Source of the DNA: Eopsaltria australis
Lineage: Eukaryota > Chordata > Aves > Passeriformes > Petroicidae
DNA length: 64,000 nucleotides
Assembly (NCBI GenBank): GCA_034509425.1
Contig: JAVTVJ010000001.1
Coordinates: 9,328,001-9,392,000 of the forward strand
Reading direction: 5' to 3'
The translations under genes were made by a program, and so were the position numbers. Every line of letters starts with the position of its first letter. Within the stretch, counting starts at the first letter, position 1. This document shows, one piece after another, positions 11,901-23,815 of the stretch. The notes beneath the pieces are model-generated. The model was not told the origin of the DNA. It was given only the letters and a program-made list of their open reading frames with translations, and made no database searches.

Positions 11901-14900
11901 TGCCATCTCACGCAAGTAGTGCTATTGTCTGCCAGATTTACTGCTTCACCATGATGGATAAGGAGATGTGCTAGTCTCTCTCTGGTACTCAAAATAACTT
12001 GAAATTTTGGGGTTCATGGCTTGAGTTAAAACAAGTGGGACATTGCAGTCCATATATCCCAAAGAGATGGGCGTGACATTGGGCAAAAGCAAGAATTTAG
12101 TTCAGCAGAGGTGGAAGGCACAGAAGATTTTCTCGGGCTACATTAGTTCCCCCATAGCAAGAACCATCCAGCAGGATGGTCAAGATGTCACCCAGGGGAG
12201 CCAGGTCACCCAGGGCTGGGAGCAAATAAAAGATTCACAGCTTAAGAAGGGGTGCTGAGCCTCTGTTTGGATATGGCTGATCTCTTTTGAAAATACTTGG
12301 GTTGAAAGTAACTGCTTCTTGGCTTTTCTCGGCCACGAGAAAACATTTATCTTGATTAAAGAATATTTGCAGGTATTTCCTCTTGCCCAAGATGCCTGAG
12401 AGTGTAATCCATGACCGTTGCTTTTTAATACAAAAGGAGCAAATTTGTCAGTGTTGTGCAGCCATTTTTCAAGTTGTACTAGAAGACTCACAGACACAGA
12501 CTTTTTTAAATGTCACTATAATTTTTTCATATGTGGGTTACAAATCACTGTGTTAAATAAATTAAACTACTCATCCAAGCTGAAAAGCCTTTAAAATCTT
12601 ATAAGGTAGCAGAATATCTGGGTTTGATGTATTTAAATTCTAACCTGAGCTAAAATCGGTGGTCTTAATTGAAAGTAATGTTACTCTTGTTTAAAACTAA
12701 TCTTAAAACTTACCCAACACATAAATGAAGAACACAGTTTCATATAAATTAAATTTAAATAAATTAAACTAATTGCAAGCAGCATGTAAACTCTTGATAC
12801 AAAGATAATTGTAGTGACTGTGATGGTGGAGTGAATTTGCCATAGGGTGTGTTTGTTAGTTCAAAAAAAAAAAAAAGAAACACCTTGAACTGTTGTTTTC
12901 TTTTAAAAACTTCTTCCCACTGAAAACCAAAATTAACCTAGTAGAAAAACATCTGTTTTCTTATTAAGAGATTAAATTGCTTAAAAGGGCTGCTTATTTT
13001 ACTGTGCATCTGCATAATCACCTTTCAGGGCTTGTTTTGTTGCATGCAACTGTGATGGTGTTTGGGGAAGGTCAGCTCTATATCCTTTGCTGTCATGGGT
13101 CGTGGATGCATGTGATACCAGCTGTGGCTAAAGGAAAAACCATTGGCACTGTTCCTTGGGTAAATACTTTGTGGGCTGTAGTTCAATTAAACTTGGTCAG
13201 TAAGCCCTCATGGTGGTGGCAAGAGCTGGGCAGTCAGGGAGGATGAGAGCAAGCGGCTGGAGAGAGCAGCAGTGTCAGCCTACAAGTGTCAGAAATGTTC
13301 ATGGAGGTGTGGCGTGAGATCAACCATGTGGCTTTCTGCATCAACCATGTGGCCTGAGAAAGCTGTTCTTGCCCACTCAAGGACACTGTTTTTCAGAAAG
13401 AAGGGCTGAATATATGGAAGCTTTGTGTAGTCAGAGATGGAAGAAAGTGACAACATCACAAAAGTGGGCTTATTTGGAAGCATGCACTGTCATTGTGTGT
13501 GTCTGCATTCCTTACCTTTTTATTAAGAAGAAGCTTGTGAATCCCAAACAGATTCCTGCTTTCTAGTACCTCTAATTTAAGTAATTTATTTCAAAGATAT
13601 TTATTCAGACTCTCATGTCTTACTTATTTGCTGCCTTTTTTTTTCCTCCTAATCCAGATGCTGTCGATGTCCTGTTACATGAGCAACACAGCTTTTGTTT
13701 GCGGGAAAACAGAAGAGGTTTGTGTTCATCGGTTCTATGACTAGTGGCTCTTGAAGCATTGCTTTTGCTGGGAAGCTTCTGTCTCATCAGCAGAGTGAGT
13801 TCTGCAGACATGCAAACAGTGCATTTGCTACAGCACTGAAGTTAGGTGCAGAGACCTAAGTAGCCTTGTAGCATAGGTAAAGAACACTGCAAGTATGAGA
13901 GTGCTGAAAGCACTGCAGGAAAAGGAGGTGCAAGTAATAACAGCTAATGAAGAGCTGGGTGAAAGGAGGCTCCACTACCCACACCTATACAAAAAGCTTT
14001 TCACAGCATTCCCCAAATGCATTTCCCCCAAGCATTTTCTTTGTTTTTGCCCAATCTTCATTGCTTCCTTTCAGTCCTGTGCATCATCACAACAGCTGCA
14101 AACAGTTACTTGTATATAACAGGAAATAATCTCTCTGTAGAATCAAAGCAGAAAGAGCAAGGTTAGGAATAAAGCCTCTATCACCTTCCTTTCATGTGCC
14201 TGGTTTGAACCAGTTGCTTCATGACCCTTACAAAAAAGACTTCAGACAGAACATTTACATTCTGTTAATGTCTAGCTTTCTATCTTCTATAGAACAATTA
14301 CACATTAAATGATTAATATTTAAACCATAGCTTGCATTTTCTGCAGGCAAGTTTGTGCTTAAGAGAAGTGTGTAGTTTAATGGCACAGAATTGGAAAAAC
14401 ATCTGAAAAATCCTGAACAGTTTTGTTGTTCTTGAAATCATTTGTGTCTTTCTAACATAGTTACTTTGTTCATTCAACAGCTGTTTTTAATGGGAGTTCC
14501 TGCTACGCTTTATGTGTACTATATTTTTAGAAACTCAGCAATTACAGATGTAACAGTGCTGAGTTATTAAAAAATACAAACTTGTGGAACATGGAGTACT
14601 TGTATGATTCAGAATAACTGTTAAGTGCCTGCATTTTCTTTTCTGTGTATTTAACAGATTTATCTTTCAAATATCTTCCAGTAGGCTGTATTCCTTTAGA
14701 AGCTTGAGTTTTCCCTAGCATTCTTTGTGGCAGTTCATCAGACACTTCTGTCATATGCACTGACAAGGGTGTCCATTATGTTGAATCTTAATGCATTTTC
14801 TTTTGCTATGCAGGCCAGTTTCAACAACTGCTTTTCAGCTTCTAACAATGCACTTTCAAAGTGAGCACAATCTCATTCAGATTAAGGAGTTGTCTTCTAG

Positions 14901-15743
14901 TGATCCACAGTGTCTTCATGTTCTGATGTTATACAATAATTTTAAGGCCCCTTTGTAGAAGTTGCAGGGTATCATGTAAATTACTGACTTCCTCTGAGCC
15001 CACTACTGTGAAACAAAGCAATCTTTTTGATAAGTTTTTACATTTGAGCTCATTACCACTATACTTAGTGGCAAGAATTGAGTTCCTGACAAGTCCCTCT
15101 CTACATTGCAAAACAGCTGAGTAAAACGATGATCCATTAATTCATTTTCTGCTGTGTTATTGATACCATCTTAATGCTGACATTTCCTAATCCTGCAAAA
15201 CTCAACTTGGATTCATATTTGAGGGTGAACATCATTGTATGACTCCTCCATGCACAGGCTGAACCCATGCTGAGGCTCTGTGAGTGGAGTGGTCGTGTTG
15301 TGGGGTGACCCATCCTTAGGGGCACATGATTATACAGACCAGAAGCAGAAGTGCTGGCCATCAGAGGGGGCTGGCAGCCTCTTGGGGTGTGACCCAGTTA
15401 CCTAAGAGGCTCCAGCTGCTTACTGTAGCTTCTCAGCTGTGATGGTTGGTGGGCAGAATGCAACACCCAATAATCTCATTGGGGTCATCACCTCCCTCTG
15501 TTATGGCAGCAGGTGATGTTTGCTCTTCTGGAGGTGGAATGGTATTTTCAGCCACTTCGAGAAACACATCTGCTTGGAATTCATCTGGGGGTAGAGAAAA
15601 CATCGAGACTGTGAGCAGAAATACAAGCATTGAAAGCAATAGCTTGTGAGAGTTCCAGCCTGTATATAGTATGCTGTTTACACAGTCTCTAGTGAAGAAT
15701 AAAAATGTAACACAAGAACAACGTCCCTCTGTTGTTATTCCAG
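8961..15743 (+). other. CHST9: CHST9 intron 1 (inferred), no gene seen
   Basis: AT-rich sequence between the promoter island and the acceptor at 15743. I cannot define an extra 5' UTR exon here, although one may exist. Only short frames without recognisable content and minor local repeats are visible. Confidence 0.5.
13319..13353. repeat. 21-bp spaced direct repeat
   Basis: ATCAACCATGTGGC occurs at 13319-13332 and 13340-13353, consistent with a 21-base duplication with a diverged second half. It lies in intron 1. Confidence 0.85.
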
Positions 15744-15810
15744 ATTGGGGTCTCTGGGGAAGATACTGAAGAAGATGCAGGCATGCTGAAGACTTCAGAA
15801 AAGTGAGCAA
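15433..15810 (-). other. unassigned minus-strand open frame antisense to the CHST9 exon
   Basis: A 125-codon frame on the minus strand overlaps the first 67 bases of the CHST9 exon in antisense. It contains a hydrophobic stretch (HKLLLSMLVFLLTVSMFSL) that resembles a signal or anchor segment. This is followed by an acidic, proline-containing tail starting PPDEFQADVFLEVAENT and ending near GGDDPNEIIGCC. Two acceptor-like sites occur within it on the minus strand (TTCTGCTCACAG and TTTTCTCTACCCCCAG), so part could be an exon. I do not recognise the family and see no promoter. It may be a chance frame, an antisense transcript, or a remnant of an old gene. Confidence 0.25.
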
Positions 15811-15852
15811 TGAGTCCTTCTGAAAGCTGAAAAGAAGCCCCCTTGTAGGGTC
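15744..15852 (+). other. CHST9: CHST9 5' UTR part of exon 2, with three upstream ORFs
   Basis: A good acceptor (GTCCCTCTGTTGTTATTCCAG, ending at 15743) sets the likely exon start. The 109 bases before the CHST9 start codon hold three ATG-initiated short frames. They are 15775-15789 (4 codons), 15783-15806 (7 codons, MLKTSEK) and 15810-15830 (6 codons, MSPSES), each closed by TGA. The first has A at -3. The main ATG has G at -3 and A at +4, a moderate context. A second possible acceptor, CCCCCTTGTAG ending at 15848, would remove all three upstream ORFs if used. The exon boundary is inferred from splice-site appearance only. Confidence 0.6.
15775..15830 (+). promoter_or_regulatory. cluster of three short upstream ORFs
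   Basis: Three overlapping or adjacent short ORFs (starts at 15775, 15783 and 15810) precede the CHST9 start at 15853. None overlaps the main coding frame, so reinitiation or leaky scanning would be needed for translation. This is what the sequence shows; a repressive effect is inferred from general knowledge of upstream ORFs. The third, which begins M-S-P-S-E, resembles the start of mammalian CHST9 (M-Q-P-S-E, from memory). Confidence 0.6.
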
Positions 15853-15952
15853 ATGAACCTAAGACAAGTCTTCGTGTCTGTACTGCTGTTTGGAGTAGCT
15901 GGTCTACTCCTCTTCATGTATCTGCAAGCTTGGATTGAAGAACAACATACAG
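15853..15952 (+). CDS. CHST9: CHST9 first coding exon: cytosolic tail and membrane anchor
   Basis: This encodes the N-terminus of N-acetylgalactosamine 4-O-sulfotransferase 2. The enzyme uses PAPS to sulfate C4 of terminal GalNAc on LacdiNAc-type glycans in the Golgi. The 33 complete codons read MNLRQ, then a hydrophobic anchor (about residues 6-25, [19 protein letters not shown]), then the start of the lumenal stem, AWIEEQHT. As I recall the mammalian protein, the core [12 protein letters not shown] and the stem start WIEEQHT are nearly identical. The short tail and single anchor give type II topology. The exon ends one base into a codon (ACA G, then GTACAC), so the next exon must start in phase 1. 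I start at 15853 because the frame is closed by a TGA at 15811. Mammals use an ATG a few codons further upstream, but that equivalent is out of frame here. The product is partial, with the catalytic domain outside the window. Confidence 0.93.
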
Positions 15953-18900
15953 GTACACTAAGTTTTCTCTCTCTTATTTAATTTTTTTTTAATGTAATTG
16001 CATCTATTATTTTAAGATGACCATAAAACCTATTGAGGACAGTTGGGGGTGGAGTCCCTGCTTTGGAAGTAAAATGGCATTGAAAATAGTCTTCTTTTAA
16101 TTGCTGCACTTTGTTAAGAAATGTCTTCAGTCACATGAAAAGATGCCACCAGCTACCTAATCGTATTGTATCAGCTTCATTTGCAAAAGCAAGTGTTGCA
16201 AAAGCATTGCATGTCCAATTTAGAAATTATTCTCTATGATGATTTGTTGTGGGTTTTGCACATTACATTTTGTGTAGTAAAGCAATTTTTGGAGAATTAC
16301 TGCTGTGTTTTATAGACAAAAGTGGTCTTCTAAGCAACAGCGCTTGTGGAATCTTCCTTTCCCTTTCTTTTTTGTTGTTGTTTGAGACTGGGCTTACAAG
16401 ACTTTTTATATATAGCATCAGAGTCATATTGCAACTTTGGGTAATTTGTGTTACTGTTGGCTCAGGATTCCACTTCTGAATTGTATTTCTGTTTTTCCCC
16501 GTTTATGATTTTTGGTTTGTACCCCAGCTTGGTTTAGATTCCTTTATGGACAAAACTAAACCGTATTATTTACCTCAACTCCTACTGGAAGCTTATTTCT
16601 TGGTTCCAATCTAGAGTAAGTCTGCAGTCACCCTCCGCAAAATATGTAAGGGGTCGAGGTCCTCCACGGTTTTGCTCTGCAGATCCACTTCTGTTATGTC
16701 ACCTTATTGAGGGCATATCTTTAATTTTACTTGTATACTTGTATTGTGGGTTCGGGTTTTGTTTTCAAGGTTTGGGTTTGGTTGGAGGTCTTTTGGGGTT
16801 TTTTTGATTGTTTGGTTTATATGCTTGGGGTTTTTTTGTCAGTGGTTTTTTGTTTTTTTCCAACTTGTTAAGTCTTGACTTTTAGATCCTCTTGTCTCTA
16901 TCGCTCAGCTTCCATTTCCTCTGTAAAACTCTTACTTTATAGAATGTTGATACCATTGTGAAGAAATACATCTGTAAAACCTCATTGGTCTTTGGCTTTA
17001 TTGATCTGTGCTATTATTTCATATGAGCTGCTAGGCCCAGTATGTTTTAGAGAGCAGTGGTGAGGGGGAAATATAGTGCATCATTCCTGCAGTTGTTTGA
17101 CAATGGCCTTGAGGGTTTTGAGGGTTTTTTTCAACTAAGTGCAATGATCTCAACATTAATTTTGGCTTGTTAATTTTTCTGGGCTGTCCCAAGGTATTCA
17201 CAAGCTTGTATCAACAAAAACTGTTTTAAGAGGTCAGACAGGCTCCCTTTGGAAAGGTTCCCTTGTAATCCGTTGTTGACAGAAGGGTGGTGGCAGGAAC
17301 TGAGCATGCAGCAGAGGGGGGTCTTTTTTGAAAATCTCTACTGTTGTCAGGAATGTTAAGGGTAGATATCCTTGCTTTCAAGGTAGTTCAGGAATGTAGA
17401 TGATGACTGTAGATTATTGATTTATTTACTTGCTGACATTCTTCACATTCCTTGCTTCTTTTCTTGTGCTGTAATTAACCTTTCTTTCCCTGCAGTGCTC
17501 CTTGTTGCTTTTTCTCACTGCAGTTTTTTGACTCCTTTCTTTTGTACATATCTCTCTACCATTAAAAAGAAACAGGAAAAATAAAATAGAGATTGAAATA
17601 GGACAGACTGTTCTTTTGGACAACCAGATGCTTTCTTTGGGGTTTTCTTTGATGTATTGCTATAATCTTGTTCAGAAGAGAGGCTTCTCCTTGTACACAT
17701 AAGTCATTTCCATGTGGAAACATTTCTCTAATAAAATGGAAGCTATCAGAGAATAACAGAATGGTTAGTGAGCTTAAAAGTGTGACTGCAGTTTTGAGTG
17801 CCCTTTTATCTCACTGGACTGCTGTTGTGACAGCACATCATCAAGATCCAAAAAAAAATAATTTTGGCATTCTCTACAGCAGCAGTAGAGAATGTACGTG
17901 GTCATGCACGTTGGCAAGAGCACGGCAAAAACTCTGGTGTCTGCTTTTGCTTCTTCTTCCAATGTAACATTTACAGAGCCATTCTTTTTTATTTCAAACA
18001 CCTGTATCTCCCCTAAACCTTCTGCAGCTCAATTCTCTAATGCTCCCCTCCCTGTATGCTGCTTTAGAGTCGATATGAAATAGAACATATTTGCATATTC
18101 ACAATATACATTAGTTTAGTTATGGGCATTTTGCAATTTTTTCCCCCACTTCTGCTCTGTTTTTCATATTGCCATGTGTTGTGCACTGTAGCTTTTTTGG
18201 GGATGAGCTGTATCTGGAGAATCCTAAACTGACAAGTATCTTTGCAAGGATTTTATGTGTTCCTTTAATCCTCTCACTAGCTGCACAGCTGTAAGACAGC
18301 TAGTTTTAATCTGCAAGTGGCTGAGCATGTGAGGTGAAGTTCTATTAGGAAATGGAAAGTGCGCCTTGTGCTTCTCAATTGCCGTGCTACGAGCCTGTAG
18401 AGACAAGTGTTTGTTGTAGGCAGAACTATTTTTATCTTCCACAGTGCCCTGCTCAAGACCTACAGTATTCATATTTGCATTTGGTTGCTGAAGGGATGGA
18501 AAGTTGGATGTGTTTGAGTTTAGGAAAGTATCTGTTTTGCACCTGTGAAATGCTTCTCCTTACCACCCTATTCCTCTGAATATCTGGAGCCTTTATAAAT
18601 CACATTCTCTGGAAAAGACAGTGAATTTTACTTAGTTGTTTGTAATGTTCATGCTTGTTTCTTAGGCTCTCCTAACTATGGTGTGAATTATTACCAATCA
18701 GATCTAGATTTTTGGGGGGAACTGGAAAATTATGTGGTAGTTTTCAATTCCTTTATTAATGTTTATCCTACTGTTTCAAAGTTGGACTATTTTCTTTCAC
18801 ACTTGCCATTCTTATTGCCACTTTTTATAGCTATTCATAATTTTTCACACTAAATCCAATGCCAGTTTTTATTCATAGTTTGTTTTCTCTCTTTTTGGGT

Positions 18901-20098
18901 CTCTAATTTCTACTTGCTTTTCACATCTCTGAGATCTCGACTGTGATTTGATACCCCTGTTTGTCTTATTTTGCTCTAGACTGATCTTATCCAAACATGT
19001 TTTTCTGTGGTTTACTTTTACAAACATCCCTCATTACTCAAATATATCCAGCCCAGGAACACCTCTAATTTTTCATCCTGTCCATCTACTCCAGATGCAC
19101 CTGCAGGCTCAGCAGCTGGATGCACCTCTCAGCACAGCCATGTCTTCTGCTCTCTCCCACTGTGCTTGGACTCTTCAGATTATTTCTAGTCATGTTTATC
19201 ATCCCTATACCTTAAAAAGGGAAAATCTTTCTTTTAGAGATGTCTAAGAAACAGCTGCTAGCTACATGGTGATCCTCTCTGATGGCTTTTCAGAGACATG
19301 AGCAGACTGAGAGAACAGGAGAGTTTCTTGGTTTGGCTCTGGGCATGGAGTGTATAAAGACAGGATGATATATCTTTACTTACGTTGGGTAGCTTCAGTT
19401 CATCTTGGTGGAGAAATTTGGAACAGACTTGTCAATAGTCTAATGTGAGCATCAATGCATACAGACTACAGCTGGATGAAAATTTAATTGATAACATTGA
19501 TAATGCAATATATATGGAGCACATTCATATTCTCCACATGTAAATATATTCACTTGTATATAAATTCACATACATGAATAGAGCTTGGTGTCAATTCAGC
19601 AGGATCCTACAGCTTTACTTGAAGTTCTCCATACAGTCTTGCATTATGCAGTGCAAGCACCAAATTTTGTGGCACTGATTAAGAAGCAATTGCTACTTAT
19701 TTCATGCTTAGAAATTAACAGCACTGTTAATCTTATTCAGGGGAAGCAAACTGCTGAGTCTTCCAGGGCTGATGTTGAGTTCTATGCTATGAATCACCTG
19801 ATTTAGAGGGTTGTGGGGTACAAAGGACACTTGCAATTTAATCCTGCAATATCAGGGATATGAATTGGAGTTTTTAGATAGGGATTCTGATTTTGTACTT
19901 TAAAACTCTTCCTTTTTAGGGGGACTGATGTGCTTTAGTGTGACTTATGAGTAAAAAAATAATCTGAGAATATTTTTTAGATTAGAACTGTATGCTGGGT
20001 TTGTTGTTTGGAGTTTTGCCATGTGTTATTTTTTTCCCTTCTCTCAAAGTTTGTGCAATTGTTTCTTTGTGAAGTGTGCATAGTTAATCCATGATTAT

Positions 20099-20760
20099 TG
20101 TTATGGACAGACGAATTAATAATCACAACCTAATTGTAAAAGTTAACAAAAATTTTATTTAACAGAGAACCAATCCATAGCAATTTAGAGTGGCAACAAG
20201 AAAACCCCCAATCAATCAGGGATAAACCCGCCAAACCACAAAACTAAAAATTTTACAATTCCAGTGTGGAATCCTTCCCTCTACCACCCACAGGGAAGGA
20301 AAAAAGACCCCTCTACTGGGATGGTCCAGTCTTTTTATAGACAGTTCCATTCCTCACTGCCTTTGGTTAGTCCAGCTTTGGTATCTGCCTCTCGCTGCTG
20401 CTCAGTGGTGACTCTGATGTTGTGTTCATTCTACAACATTCTTCTAGAACTTTCATTCTCCTTTGGTTTCTGATTGGTGGCTTCATATTCCTTGACACAG
20501 TGATCTTTCTAGGATTTTCTCCACCCCCCCCCTCCCCCCACCATAAAACCGTTCTCAACAACTCAGTTAATTCTCATAACAATCTTTACAGTAAACCATT
20601 TGATTAACATAACATGTGGCAAATAGCATAACTACTATTCCATTAGTAATATTTCAACTCTTCCTCATTAACATGTAAACAAATTTTTCCTTTATTAATA
20701 ACTCAAATTCTCTCCAACTCCTGTTAACCATTCAATTTGGACAAGAACTCATTTATAACA
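20099..20760 (-). mobile_element. solo LTR of an endogenous retrovirus, with 5-bp target duplication
   Basis: A 662-base unit begins TGTTAT and ends ATAACA, a perfect 6-base inverted terminal repeat of the TG...CA type. It is flanked by an identical 5-bp direct repeat, ATTAT (20094-20098 and 20761-20765). On the minus strand a TATA box (CTATAAAAAGAC, + positions about 20329-20340) is followed by AATAAA (+ 20154-20159) in LTR order, so U3 lies to the right and U5 to the left. There is no internal retroviral sequence, so recombination left a solo LTR. The 5-bp duplication suits an ERVL or class I type. It includes a C-rich run near 20522-20541. Confidence 0.88.
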
Positions 20761-23421
20761 ATTATGAAGGACTACTTTAGAATAGTGCAGTGTAACCACT
20801 AATTAGAGGCTGCACTGCTGTCCCATAGATTTCTGGTTCCCGAGGGTGAAAAAGTCTGCATCTTCTCTTTCCCAGCAGTTTTGTATGTCACCTTAAAGAT
20901 ACTGAGATTTTTCTGTGTGGTTTCTCCTCACTTTTCAGAGTATCAGTTTTGTAGCATCAGTGGTTGCCTGGGCATCCTTCTGCAGTCCATGTGCTGCTTT
21001 CCTGCAATTTTGTGCATCTACCTCCTGAGGAGCTTCCTGACACCGACCTTATACCCATTCCTCAGGCTACAGGTCTTCCTTTTGTAAAGAAACAAAATGA
21101 AAGTTCAGACAATCACATTTTTAAGAAGTTTGAAATTCCCTGAGCTTTCATGCAATTCTTTGCACGAGCTTTCACAGTTTAGTCTGCTATTGCTGTAGCC
21201 ATCCAGCCTGTATCGATAATACATATTCCTTGGCATAAATAGGTGGGGTTTTCCCCTCACCTTGCCAGATTTGGTATTCCAAAGGGGTCTTTTGGATCTT
21301 TTAGTAATCTGGTGAGATATTTTGAGTCCATGGAGTGCCTTTCTGCCTTATCTTGGCACTCTTAAGTAGCAACTGAATAAGTGTGTACACACGATAATAT
21401 TTACTCTTTGTTGTTTTTGTGGGTTGATTTTTATTTAAACTTTGTCTAAGTGAAGAAACATTGATTTGACTTAAAAAACAGTTGATATATAATGAATTGC
21501 AAAGGCAACTGTTTCATAGAAGTCATAGTTTTTTCTAGACAGTCTTCAGAAAAATACCTTAAAGTAATATATTTGTATAAAACAGGTTTGTAAATAAAGG
21601 CAAAAAGAACACTGTTCAATAAAGATTATTAATTATTAATAATTTAGTTTAGTTACATTGAAATATTTCTTCTGTCAAAGTCCTGGGTAGTTTATGGGGG
21701 TCTTCCTAAGTCTGCCGAGAACATCACTGGCATGGCAAACAAATCATCAGGTTTACAATGCCCAGCCACTAATGAGGCTGTTCTAATGAGTCTGGGTGTA
21801 CTTAGGTTTTACCCTTCTGGTTGGAATATGCTGTGGGTTTTGTGTAAAATGTTTCTGTTTCTTTGGGTTTTTTTTTTAATCTGCCCCGTTATTGGATTGA
21901 AGCACAAAAGAAAGAAGATTCAATAGGATCAGTAAATGCTGCTTCATGAGCAATTACAGAGGTATTGAAATCCCAGAAATGCTACAAAATTTAATTAGGT
22001 GAGTTTCTCCATATAACATAGAATGGGTTTCCTCCCCTTCCTGCCCTCCCCCCCCTCTCCCCGCCAGCTTTCAGTAAATGAAAGCTGTAGGGAGAGAACA
22101 ATTGCCTTTGCAGGAAAAAAGCTATTAAGAAATAGGTGGAAATTGATATTTTCTGAAACCATAATGGTCTAAAAACACAAGTAAAAGTTACATATAAGAG
22201 ATGTTTTTTTGTGGTACTGATTGTAGAGTCTCTACCTGTTTTCATCAGTTGCAAAGCCCAGAAGCTTTAAGAAAAACATGTTAAATTTTCGTATTTTATA
22301 ACACTTATGGCTGTATTTATCTATTTCTGAGGATATTCTTCCAAAATCTGGCTGTTTAACAGCCATTTCATTCATTTTTTCATTAATTTGTTTTTATCTT
22401 GTGTTTCATCCTTTTTACTTTTATCATTGTTATAGCTAAATCACATTTAATTTTACAAATCCTTCTGATTTAGTAGAAATTCCATCTTCCACATTCTGGT
22501 GATATAAAACAAACTAAATGGCATGAGGTTTGGGGGCTCCTCTTAGCTATATACTCAATTTCATGTTTGAGTGGAAGCTGATGATATTTCATGTATTATT
22601 GTGCATAAGCTTTTTACAACCCACACAACCTTGTTCATACCTAGACCACAGAGATCTACTTCCAGAAAGGTGTAGCACAAACCTTAATTATACTAAGGGC
22701 ACCAGAATATACTCTTTCTTGCCTGTTTTCAAACAGAGCTTTCCCAAGAGGATGCTGTAACTTTCTTATATCTATGAGCCTGTTACTGAATTCACTTCAA
22801 AATTTGAATTGCAGTTACCCCTGGAGGGTTTTTTGGCTTGATCATGAAACACTTGTAAAGTGGGATATCCTCCTTCCTGGGAAGGCTGGGTAACAGTAAC
22901 ACGGTTTTCACAGTTTTCAAAATGCTGTTTTGAATTGGATACAAAATATGTAATAGGTACTCTTCATGCTGTTTTGCAGTTAGGCAGATCCTCAGAGCAG
23001 AATATTTGGCTGATGCTCAGAAATGTGATTTTACAGAGTCCTCAGCAGTCATTCTTTCTGTTACGTACCTGTGCTTTTTCTTAACATGATACGCAAGTTT
23101 TGTTTTGTTTTCCAGCTTTTGTTTAATTTTCTGACAGATGCACTGTCATTGTGTGAATTGGTTAATTTTCAGTTATTTTCCACCATTGTTATTACTTGAA
23201 ATAACATTTGGTTCGTGGCACATCTTCAATTCCAGAAAGTCCTTTCCTTAAAAACTTGTCATTCCGGCAGTACAGCCCTGCAGTCTTGTCTCTTCTGGGC
23301 ATGGATTTTATGACGCAATACCATTTAAGACAAACATATAGTCTGACAAAGCAAGAAGGGTGCAGAGGTATTTTTCACCTGGCAAATTGTCATTTAGATG
23401 TAGGAGTAGAAAAAAGTTGAG

Positions 23422-23815
23422 ATCACAGAATCATTTAGGCTGAAAAAGACCTAGAAGATCATCAAGTTCATCTTTTGATTAATAACCACCTTGTCAACTA
23501 AACCCTAGCATTAAGTATCATGTCCAGTCTTTCTTGAACACCTCCAAGATGATGACTTTACCACCTCCCTGGGCATTCAGTTCCAATTCTAAAATTCCCT
23601 TTCCATGAAGAAATTCTTCCTGATGTCCAACCTGAACCTCTCCTGGTACTGCTTAAGGCCATGTCCTCTAATTCTGTCACTGGTTGCCTGGGAGAAGAGA
23701 TTGATCCCCAGCTGGCTCTTTTCAGGGTGTTGTAGAGAATGATAAGATTCCCCCTGAGCCTCCTTTTCTCCAGGCTAAACAACCTCACCTCGCTCAGCTG
23801 CTCCTCATACGACTT
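23422..23815 (-). mobile_element. CR1 LINE 3' end, minus orientation
   Basis: It starts with ATCACAGAATCATTTAGGCT, the reverse complement of a CR1 3' end with its octamer-like tail. It continues through phrases typical of the family: GAAATTCTTCCTGATGTCCA, CCTCTAATTCTGTCACTGG and CCTTTTCTCCAGGCTAAACA. About 390 bases remain, a 5'-truncated copy as is normal for CR1. No intact reverse transcriptase frame is present. It lies in CHST9 intron 2, antisense to the gene. Confidence 0.93.
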
